Shown piece after piece: positions 53,177 through 59,552 of a stretch of 64,000 nt of DNA; positions within the stretch are counted from its first letter, which is position 1; each line of letters begins with the position of its first letter. The stretch comes from an uncultured Muribaculaceae bacterium. Its GTDB lineage: Bacteria > Bacteroidota > Bacteroidia > Bacteroidales > Muribaculaceae. The notes under the pieces were generated by a model. That model saw only the letters and a program-made list of their open reading frames with translations, was not told where the DNA came from and did no database searches. The translations under genes were made by a program, and so were the position numbers. The stretch lies in NCBI GenBank assembly GCA_910579105.1, contig CAJTRT010000001.1, positions 62,001 through 126,000 of the forward strand, read 5' to 3'.

Positions 53177-55651
53177 TTATTCCTTTTTGTGGTATCCGTA
53201 TCCGTAGCCGTAACCGTAGCCGTAGCGCGAGCGCAGGGGACCGAGGTGCGACTGGTCGGTGCCGTTAAGTATGATTGCCATATTGTGATAGCGCTGGTTG
53301 TCGTAGAACTCCTGTATGTGCGGCAGGATTTCGCGCTCGAGCACCCCGGCGCGTATGACGAATATGGTCATGTCGGCGTGGCGGTTTATGATCTTGGCGT
53401 CGGCCACCACCTCGACGGGCGGGCAGTCGAGCAGCACATAGTCATACTGCTGCCTGAGGTCGTCGAGCATGGCTTTCAGCCGGGGCGAGTAAAGCAGTTC
53501 CACCGGGTTCGGGGGAAGCGCGCCGACAGGGTATATGTCGACGTACTGCTCTCCCAGATCCTTGTCTTTGAAGTTCTCGGGGTGTTTCGGCGGCTCGACG
53601 GGACGGCGCACTCTGATCTGCTCGGGAGTGGCATGGCCCGAAAGGTAGGCCGACATGCCCGTCTGCGGAAGGTTGACGAAAGTCGAGAGCGATGCCTTGC
53701 GCAGGTCGAGATCGACGATGGCGACTTTTTTGCCCTTGATTGCCAGTATGGTGGCGAGGTTCATGGTGATGAACGTCTTGCCGGACCCGGGGTTGGCCGA
53801 GGTGACCATCAGGGTATGCGCGCCTGTGGATTCAGCGTCGACCATCAGCTCGAGGTTGGTCCTTATCACGCGGAACGCCTCGTTGATGGTGTTGCCCGAA
53901 CCTTTGCGCACCATTATGACGCGTCGGTCCGTCTCCTCGGGGCGCGCGGGGCGCAGACGGTTCAGGCCCTTGCGGCGTTTGTAGCCCAGGGGAATCTCGC
54001 CGAGGAACGGCACCGAGAGGTTCTCGATGTCCTTGCGTCCGCGCACTTTCGTGTTCATTGTCTCGGCGAGCCAGATAAGGCCCATCGGCACCGCGAGGCC
54101 CATAAGGAACGCTATGAGCATAACGTTGCGCGAGTTGGGAGAGACTGGGGCGTCTGATCCGGTCGGAGGGGTTATCACCCGGCTGTTGTAGGCGGTGAAC
54201 GCCTGGTTCAGCTCGTTCTCCTCGCGCTTTTGCAGCAGGTAGAGGTAGAGGCTCTCCTTTACTTTCTGCTGTCGCTCGACGCTGAGCAGGTAGCGTGCCT
54301 GGGAAGGGTTGGCGGCCAGGCGCGACGAGGCCATTGCCTGCGAGGCTTCGGCCGCGCGCACCGAGGCATTGAGGGTGACGATGTAGTTGTCGATAGATTG
54401 CAGGATCGCCTGGCGCATGCCGGCGAGCTGGCTGTCGAGGTCGACTACGAGTGGGTTGCTGGCCGATGAGTTCTCCACCAGGTTGTTGCGGCTCAGAAGC
54501 AGCTTGTTGTACTCCGTGATCTGGCTTTCCACCGACAGGTTCTGCAGCCCGGCGTTGGCGGGGAGCACGTTGAAGGAGTTGGCGGAGTTGGTGAGGTAGT
54601 TGCGGATATACCGGGCCATGCCCAGGCGGTTGTTCAGGTCGAGCACCTCGTCGGACGCTTCCGACGCGCGGGTGAAGTAGAGCTGGGACGCCTGGGCCAA
54701 GTCGGGCACCATGTGGGTCGACTTGTAGGAGGAGATGTCGGAATCCACGCTCCCAAGCTCGTTCTCGATCACCGCCAGGCGCTCCTTGATGAATTCGGCG
54801 GTGGAGAGCGAGACGCGGTTCTTGTCGCGCACCCAGTTCTCGTTGTATACGTCAGTGACAGTGTTGAGCAGGTCCTCGGCGCGGTTTGTGTTGACGTCGC
54901 GGCAGGTGATGCTTATTATCCGGGTGTCCTCGGGTATCTCTGTGGAGAGTTCGCCGGTGTACCTGGCTACCGTCGCTTTGACAGGCGCGCGGTTGATCTT
55001 GATCGCGACAGCCTCGTCCGGCGCGGTCTCCGGCTTCACATAGGCCGGATTCGGCGATACCACCAACTTGCCGTCAGGGGTATCGACGGTGTCGATCCGT
55101 TCCAGGCTTTTCAGGCTTATGACCTTGTCGCTGGGAACTCTTTCACCTTCGGCGTCGAGTTCGGTGAATCCGGATAAGTCCACTGACCCGTCGGGCTTGA
55201 CGGTCGCGGTGAGCGACATCGCCTCGTTCTCTTTAAGCTCGGGGAAAGAGACTGTGAGCGGCAGCGAGGGGCCGTATAGCTCCCAGTCGTGGAAACGGCC
55301 GCTGACCGAATAGCCCACGTCAAGTCCCAGACGCTTCACCACCTCGTACATCACGGTGGGCGCGGTCATCGCCACCATTTCGTTGTTGAGGTTGGAGTAG
55401 GAGCGCAGGAATCCCATATTGGAAAACTCGTTGCCGATGCTCCCTGCTCCTGCTCCGGAATCCTCGTCTTTCAGCAGTAGTTGCGTGGAGCGTTCGTAGA
55501 CTTTCGGTGTGCTTAGCAGCTTGTAGCAGGCGAATCCCATGAAGACCGCCAGGGAAATGGCGAACCAGTACCATCGCGACAGGCACATCCACAGGAAGTC
55601 CTTTATCGAGATCGACTGGTCGTTTGCCGGGTTGTTGTCCTCTTCTTTCAC
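53177..55651 (-). CDS. Wzc-like tyrosine autokinase and polysaccharide chain-length protein
   Basis: An 824-residue inner-membrane protein that controls polymerisation and export of capsule or exopolysaccharide. It has a Wzz domain between two membrane helices (about residues 25-45 and 505-525) with a long periplasmic coiled-coil part. The cytoplasmic BY-kinase domain carries Walker A NPGSGKTF near residue 620, Walker A' VAIVDLDLRKASLS, and Walker B YDYVLLDCPP near 740. The protein ends in a tyrosine cluster, RYGYGYGYGYGYHKKE, the expected autophosphorylation site. It lies 41 bases after the wza-like gene. The substrate polymer is unknown, and no glycosyltransferase cluster is inside the window. 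Confidence 0.93.
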   Translation of the reverse strand: MKEEDNNPANDQSISIKDFLWMCLSRWYWFAISLAVFMGFACYKLLSTPKVYERSTQLLLKDEDSGAGAGSIGNEFSNMGFLRSYSNLNNEMVAMTAPTVMYEVVKRLGLDVGYSVSGRFHDWELYGPSLPLTVSFPELKENEAMSLTATVKPDGSVDLSGFTELDAEGERVPSDKVISLKSLERIDTVDTPDGKLVVSPNPAYVKPETAPDEAVAIKINRAPVKATVARYTGELSTEIPEDTRIISITCRDVNTNRAEDLLNTVTDVYNENWVRDKNRVSLSTAEFIKERLAVIENELGSVDSDISSYKSTHMVPDLAQASQLYFTRASEASDEVLDLNNRLGMARYIRNYLTNSANSFNVLPANAGLQNLSVESQITEYNKLLLSRNNLVENSSASNPLVVDLDSQLAGMRQAILQSIDNYIVTLNASVRAAEASQAMASSRLAANPSQARYLLSVERQQKVKESLYLYLLQKREENELNQAFTAYNSRVITPPTGSDAPVSPNSRNVMLIAFLMGLAVPMGLIWLAETMNTKVRGRKDIENLSVPFLGEIPLGYKRRKGLNRLRPARPEETDRRVIMVRKGSGNTINEAFRVIRTNLELMVDAESTGAHTLMVTSANPGSGKTFITMNLATILAIKGKKVAIVDLDLRKASLSTFVNLPQTGMSAYLSGHATPEQIRVRRPVEPPKHPENFKDKDLGEQYVDIYPVGALPPNPVELLYSPRLKAMLDDLRQQYDYVLLDCPPVEVVADAKIINRHADMTIFVIRAGVLEREILPHIQEFYDNQRYHNMAIILNGTDQSHLGPLRSRYGYGYGYGYGYHKKE

Positions 55652-55692
55652 GGAAATGATTTTGACCGGTTACTTATCTGGTGATATGTTAT

Positions 55693-56523
55693 TTACTTTA
55701 AGATGAGCACGAGCACTGTCGTCAGGAACGAGGCCACTGAAATCCAGAATGACGGGGTGAGGGGGGCGTTCCCGTTGGCTGTCGTGTTGCGCTTCTTCAC
55801 GTCGTTGGGTGCGACGTATATCACGTCGTTCTGCTGGAGGTAGAACACCGGCGAGTTCATCACCTGGTCGCCGTCGGTGAGGTCCAGCACATAGACCTTC
55901 TGCCGGCCGTTCTCGTTGCGCATGACTTTGACGTCGGTGCGTTTGCCGCTGATAGTCAGGTCCCCGGCGTCGGCCAGGGCGTCGAGCACCGTGTACCGGT
56001 CGCGGTCGAAGGTCACGCGCCCTGGCTTGGTCACGTCGCCCATAACGAGCACCGAGTGGTTCAGGAAGTCGACGATCACGGTCGGGTCTTTTACGAGGTT
56101 CTGCCGGATCAGCTCGTTCTTGATGTATTCCGCTACCTCCTGGCGGCGCATCCCCCCGAGGTGGATCGTGCCGAGCACGGGGAACTGTATGTCGCCGTAC
56201 GCGTCGACGACATACGACGCTACCTCGTTGGCGCTCCCGCGGGAGTTGGCAACCGTTATGCCGGGTGTCGACGCGCGCTGTTGCGGCATGTAGACGTTGA
56301 AAAGCGCCGCGAGCATCGGGTCCTTCGAGCTGACAACGATTGAAAGCCTGTCGTCGGGCTGCACCGTTATGTCTGCCGGGCTTGACATCTCGATCTGGCT
56401 TCCGTGCTTCGCGTCCTGGAAATAGGTTACGTCTTTGGGCGTGTGGCATGACTGGAACGCGAGGCACGCGGTGGCCAGGGATATGGCCGCCATGGCCTTT
56501 ATGGCAGCTTTCTTTATAAGCAT
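55693..56523 (-). CDS. Wza-like polysaccharide export lipoprotein
   Basis: A 276-residue outer-membrane lipoprotein (lipobox AFQSC, Cys26) of the polysaccharide export family. It has a PES domain at residues about 50-130 (ADITVQPDDRLSIVVSSKDP, then GDIQFPVLGTIHLGGMRRQEV) and an SLBB domain at about 135-215 (VLVMGDVTKPGRVTFDRDRYTV). A final membrane helix (SFWISVASFLTTVLVLILK) follows. It would form the outer-membrane channel for the polymer handled by the Wzc-like partner. It lies 64 bases after the wecA-like gene. Confidence 0.92.
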   Translation of the reverse strand: MLIKKAAIKAMAAISLATACLAFQSCHTPKDVTYFQDAKHGSQIEMSSPADITVQPDDRLSIVVSSKDPMLAALFNVYMPQQRASTPGITVANSRGSANEVASYVVDAYGDIQFPVLGTIHLGGMRRQEVAEYIKNELIRQNLVKDPTVIVDFLNHSVLVMGDVTKPGRVTFDRDRYTVLDALADAGDLTISGKRTDVKVMRNENGRQKVYVLDLTDGDQVMNSPVFYLQQNDVIYVAPNDVKKRNTTANGNAPLTPSFWISVASFLTTVLVLILK

Positions 56524-56587
56524 GATGTGTCGGTGGGTGTCTAAGGTGGGGTGGAATGTTATTGACTGGAACGGGGAGGGGTGGGGG

Positions 56588-57748
56588 TCAGCAGTAGCCG
56601 TCGGTTATATGCAGGCGCTTCTGCCGGGCGGTGATCGCCCGCGTCAGGAGGTAGTTGCCCGCTACCCAGAGCGCGACGTCGACCAGCAGGATCACGAACG
56701 AGTTGAGATATATCGACAGCCATAGGTCGAACGCTATGAGGGCGGACGATAGCGCGAGGATGGTGATCATCGCGGGACGCTGCCTGAAGCCTATCGCGAG
56801 CAGCTTGTGGTGGATGTGCACTTTGTCGGGGAGGAACGGGCTCTTGCCGCATATTATGCGGTGGAAGAACACGCGCACAACGTCGAGGCACGGTATGGCA
56901 AGCGGCGCGAACGCTATGACTATTATGTCGCTGTTGAAGTTTTCCATCCCGATCCCCTTTGTCATTGTGATGGCCAGGAAGGCCAGGATGATGCCTGTGG
57001 TGAGCGAGCCTGTGTCGCCCATGAATATCTTCTTGCCCATCGCGGGGTCTCCGAACACGTTGTAGTAGAAGAACGGCACGAGGGTGCCCAGCCCGGCGAA
57101 GGCGAGGATGGCGTAGAACGGGCGGCCTATGTGGAGGAAGGCCATGCCGTAGAATGCCATGGCGATTCCGCTAAGCCCCGAAGCGAGGCCGTCGATGCCG
57201 TCGATGAGGTTGATCGCGTTGGTGATGAACACGATGAACAGCACCGTGAGCCCCCACGACATAGCCGCCGGAAGCTCGTGGATGCCCAGGAATCCCTGCA
57301 GGTTGTCGAGGCGCACTCCGGCGGCCGCTATAAGCAGCCCTGCGAGAATCTGCGCGACGAACTTGGCGCGGTATTTCACTCCGATAAGGTCGTCGGCGAT
57401 GCCCACGAGGTACATCATTATAAGCGCGCAGAGGCCGAAGCTCACTGGGAGGGTCGTCGGGCTGCACGATGCGAAATTGATGCCTTCTATGCCCTCGACG
57501 TTAACGAGGTTGCCGCTCGAAGTCATGACGATTGTCTCCACGCCGGCCAGGAGCGCCATGGCGAAGAGGATTGACGGCATGAATGCTATGCCGCCCAGGC
57601 GCGGCACTGCCGCTTTGTGGATCTTGCGCTCATCCGGCTCGTCGAAGAGCTTTTTGCGGAATGAAATCAGCAAAATCTGCGGTATTATGATGCCGGCGAG
57701 CATAAGGCTGATCAGAAAAACACAAAATGCGTCTAAAATCCAGTGCAT
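56588..57748 (-). CDS. WecA-like undecaprenyl-phosphate sugar-1-phosphate transferase
   Basis: Starts a polysaccharide by moving a sugar-1-phosphate, usually GlcNAc-1-P, from the UDP-sugar to undecaprenyl phosphate at the inner membrane. The 386 residues make about 11 helices. Motifs: ADDLIGVK (Mg-binding DD), NAINLIDGIDGLASG, MGDTGSLTTG, and the carbohydrate-recognition HIHHKLL typical of WecA/TagO. First gene of the wecA-wza-wzc string. Eight G on the minus strand (57773-57780) lie in its leader, 25 bases before the ATG. Confidence 0.9.
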   Translation of the reverse strand: MHWILDAFCVFLISLMLAGIIIPQILLISFRKKLFDEPDERKIHKAAVPRLGGIAFMPSILFAMALLAGVETIVMTSSGNLVNVEGIEGINFASCSPTTLPVSFGLCALIMMYLVGIADDLIGVKYRAKFVAQILAGLLIAAAGVRLDNLQGFLGIHELPAAMSWGLTVLFIVFITNAINLIDGIDGLASGLSGIAMAFYGMAFLHIGRPFYAILAFAGLGTLVPFFYYNVFGDPAMGKKIFMGDTGSLTTGIILAFLAITMTKGIGMENFNSDIIVIAFAPLAIPCLDVVRVFFHRIICGKSPFLPDKVHIHHKLLAIGFRQRPAMITILALSSALIAFDLWLSIYLNSFVILLVDVALWVAGNYLLTRAITARQKRLHITDGYC

Positions 57749-57874
57749 AACGTTTGGTTTGAGAGGTTTTTACCCCCCCCGTTAACATTTGGCTATCAGC
57801 GAATTACGCAGTGCCGGGGCGGCGCGGCGGCATTGCCGTTATCCGACGCCCCCGCTAACGGGGCTTATCTTGCG

Positions 57875-57906
57875 CGAAGATACGGCTTATTATTGTCATA
57901 TACAAG
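57875..57906 (-). promoter_or_regulatory. possible promoter of the polysaccharide operon
   Basis: Minus strand CTTG (57903-57906), 20 bases, TATCTTCG (57875-57882). Each box has one base off consensus. The leader to the ATG at 57748 would be about 120 bases. Confidence 0.45.
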
Positions 57907-57927
57907 AGGGTTTACGTTAAGAGGCTA

Positions 57928-58929
57928 TCAGAACGCCGACCCTTTCAGCGCCAGACCGGTCTTTTCCGACAGGCCGAAAAGCAGGTTCATGCAGTGGACG
58001 GCGTTTCCAGCGCCCCCTTTCAGCAGGTTGTCGATCACGGATGTTATCTCCGTCATGCCGTTCTCGTCGCGGCGTATGTGCAGCAGGCACTTGTTGGTGT
58101 TGGCCGCGTCGGCGAGTTCCGGGCGTCTTCCGATGAGGAAGGCGAAGCTGTGGTCGGCGTATGCTTCCTCGAAAACCCGGGCCAGCTCCGTCAGTGGCTG
58201 GTTGCAATCGGCCACCACCGTGACCTTGATGCCGCGGGCGGCGCTTCCGTCGCGGCTGAGCGACACCCGGGCGTTGCCCTGGAAGGTTGGCTGCACGGCT
58301 TTCATGGCCCGGGCGATCTCGGCTCCGGCGAGTTCCGCGTCGGGGCGGTTCTCGGCGGGAGCTACCGGGTCGCGCCGCGTTGACAGCTCCGCCGGGTCGC
58401 CCCCGGGGAGGGGGGCGGCTCCCTGGCAGCGCGTCGTTGACGCGAGCGAGGCGCTTATGTCGATGTCGCCGGCGAGCAGCATGTTTTTCGCGAGGGGGAA
58501 GAGCGCCAGCTCGGCGGCCATGGCGACCTCGGACGGGACTGATGCCCGCGTGGCTCCCCTGACGAGCGCCTTCCGGTTGTGCTCGGGCAGTCCGTAGACC
58601 ATTTCCGAGCCTCCGTCGCGGAAAGCTCCCGTGAGGTCGATCACCCGCAGTTCCTGGAATTTCCCGGCCAGCTCCATGAATTCCCTGGCCTCCCACGGCT
58701 CGCCGCATACGAAAGCCGCGTCGAGATTCTCGATGTCGGCCTCCGAGGGGGCGCCTATGAACGCGGCGTCGGTGTCCCCCTCGAGGCCCCGGTGCACGTC
58801 GGTAAGCCTCCTGCCCGCTTCCTGCGGCGAGGAGACCCACATTATGTTTACGTCGGGATGGTTTACAAGTATCCTTATCAGCTCTCCGGCAGCCATGGTG
58901 TGGCCGCCAATGATGCCTGTCTTTATCAT
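57928..58929 (-). CDS. ArgC-like protein lacking the catalytic cysteine
   Basis: A 333-residue protein that aligns from end to end with N-acetyl-gamma-glutamyl-phosphate reductase of Bacteroidales: IIGGHTMAAGELIRILVNHP at the NADP-binding N-terminus, TDVHRGLEGDT, VYGLPEHNRK, LALFPLAKN, NTNKCLLHI, IDNLLKGGAGNAVHCMNL. The active-site text NPGC is replaced by VPSE, so the nucleophilic Cys is Glu134. The GAGY of the nucleotide loop reads GHTM. The second active-site region is replaced by a Pro/Arg/Asp-rich stretch (about residues 163-205). No arginine gene is nearby. It is intact, with a full promoter, so it is probably expressed as a pseudoenzyme or a repurposed reductase (inference). Confidence 0.8.
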   Translation of the reverse strand: MIKTGIIGGHTMAAGELIRILVNHPDVNIMWVSSPQEAGRRLTDVHRGLEGDTDAAFIGAPSEADIENLDAAFVCGEPWEAREFMELAGKFQELRVIDLTGAFRDGGSEMVYGLPEHNRKALVRGATRASVPSEVAMAAELALFPLAKNMLLAGDIDISASLASTTRCQGAAPLPGGDPAELSTRRDPVAPAENRPDAELAGAEIARAMKAVQPTFQGNARVSLSRDGSAARGIKVTVVADCNQPLTELARVFEEAYADHSFAFLIGRRPELADAANTNKCLLHIRRDENGMTEITSVIDNLLKGGAGNAVHCMNLLFGLSEKTGLALKGSAF

Positions 58930-58952
58930 CTGGTTGTTTGTTTACTGTCTGG

Positions 58953-58984
58953 CAAAATTAACAATAAATCCGCCAACCGCCAAA
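58953..58984 (-). promoter_or_regulatory. promoter of the ArgC-like gene
   Basis: Minus strand TTTG (58981-58984), 20 bases, TAATTTTG (58953-58960), 24 bases before the ATG at 58929. Full Bacteroidota consensus. Confidence 0.75.
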
Positions 58985-59055
58985 CGCTCCTGCCCGCGCG
59001 GGGGTGTTTTGACGGCGCTTTGGATTTTTTTTGTTGAAAAAAAGTGGCTGGAAAA

Positions 59056-59087
59056 TTTGCGCGGCTCGCGGAAACTCCGTACCTTTG
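59056..59087 (+). promoter_or_regulatory. promoter of tRNA-Pro
   Basis: TTTG (59056-59059), 20 bases, TACCTTTG (59080-59087). Transcription would begin near 59094, about 42 bases before the mature tRNA. Confidence 0.8.
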
Positions 59088-59135
59088 CATCGCTTTTGGG
59101 AAACAACCCCCGCCCAAGCCAAAGCACAACACCAT

Positions 59136-59210
59136 CGGGGTGTAGCTCAGCCCGGTTAGAGTACGCGTCTGGGGGGCGTGTGGTCGCTAGTTCGAATCTA
59201 GTCACCCCGA
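59136..59210 (+). tRNA. tRNA-Pro(GGG)
   Basis: A 75-base cloverleaf: acceptor CGGGGTG with CACCCCG, D-arm GCTC/GAGT, anticodon stem CGCGT/GCGTG (with two G-U pairs), loop CTGGGGG giving anticodon GGG, T-arm GCTAG-TTCGAAT-CTAGT, and discriminator A. The CCA end is not encoded. It reads the proline codons CCC and CCU. Confidence 0.92.
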
Positions 59211-59211
59211 C

Positions 59212-59250
59212 AAAAGCTATGGAGGCCATTCGGCTTCCATAGCTTTTTTT
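59212..59250 (+). terminator. terminator of tRNA-Pro
   Basis: AAAAGCTATGGA (59212-59223) pairs perfectly with TCCATAGCTTTT (59236-59247) and the T-run continues to 59250. It begins 2 bases after the tRNA. Confidence 0.88.
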
Positions 59251-59321
59251 ACATCCTTCGGCAACGCGGTGAGGCGCCGGCGCGATTCGGGATGGCTGGC
59301 AGCATCCTCCCGTCCGGATAC

Positions 59322-59356
59322 AAAAAGACGTTGTGTCAGCATTTTGACACAACGTC
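59322..59356 (-). terminator. terminator of tRNA-Leu
   Basis: GACGTTGTGTCA (59327-59338) pairs perfectly with TGACACAACGTC (59345-59356). On the minus strand it is followed by TTTTT (59322-59326). The stem begins one base after the tRNA 3' end. Confidence 0.9.
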
Positions 59357-59357
59357 G

Positions 59358-59445
59358 TGTAGCCGAAGTGGGACTCGAACCCACACAGCCGCAATGGCCA
59401 AAGGATTTTAAGTCCTTCGTGTCTACCATTCCACCATTCGGCCAC
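59358..59445 (-). tRNA. tRNA-Leu(TAA)
   Basis: An 88-base class II tRNA. On the minus strand the acceptor is GTGGCCG with CGGCTAC, the anticodon stem AAGGA/TCCTT holds loop CTTAAAA (anticodon TAA), and a long variable arm and the T-arm (TGTGGG-TTCGAGT-CCCAC) follow. CCA is not encoded. It reads the leucine codons UUA and UUG. Confidence 0.93.
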
Positions 59446-59497
59446 TTTCGCGTCGACAGCGGGCAGGGCGTTCCGGCCGCCGCTGTCTGTGGCGGTG

Positions 59498-59529
59498 CAA
59501 AATTACGCCTTTTTTCCGGGGCGTACAAA
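59498..59529 (-). promoter_or_regulatory. promoter of tRNA-Leu
   Basis: Minus strand TTTG (59526-59529), 20 bases, TAATTTTG (59498-59505), about 50 bases before the tRNA. A small GCCGCC/GGCGG hairpin lies in the leader. Confidence 0.75.
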
Positions 59530-59552
59530 TTTTGGCATGTTTTTTCGCCAGG

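Noticed and set aside
58942..59445. 167-residue open frame on the minus strand across the tRNA pair
   Set aside because: It includes both tRNA genes, their terminators and the tRNA-Pro promoter. tRNA structure explains the sequence.
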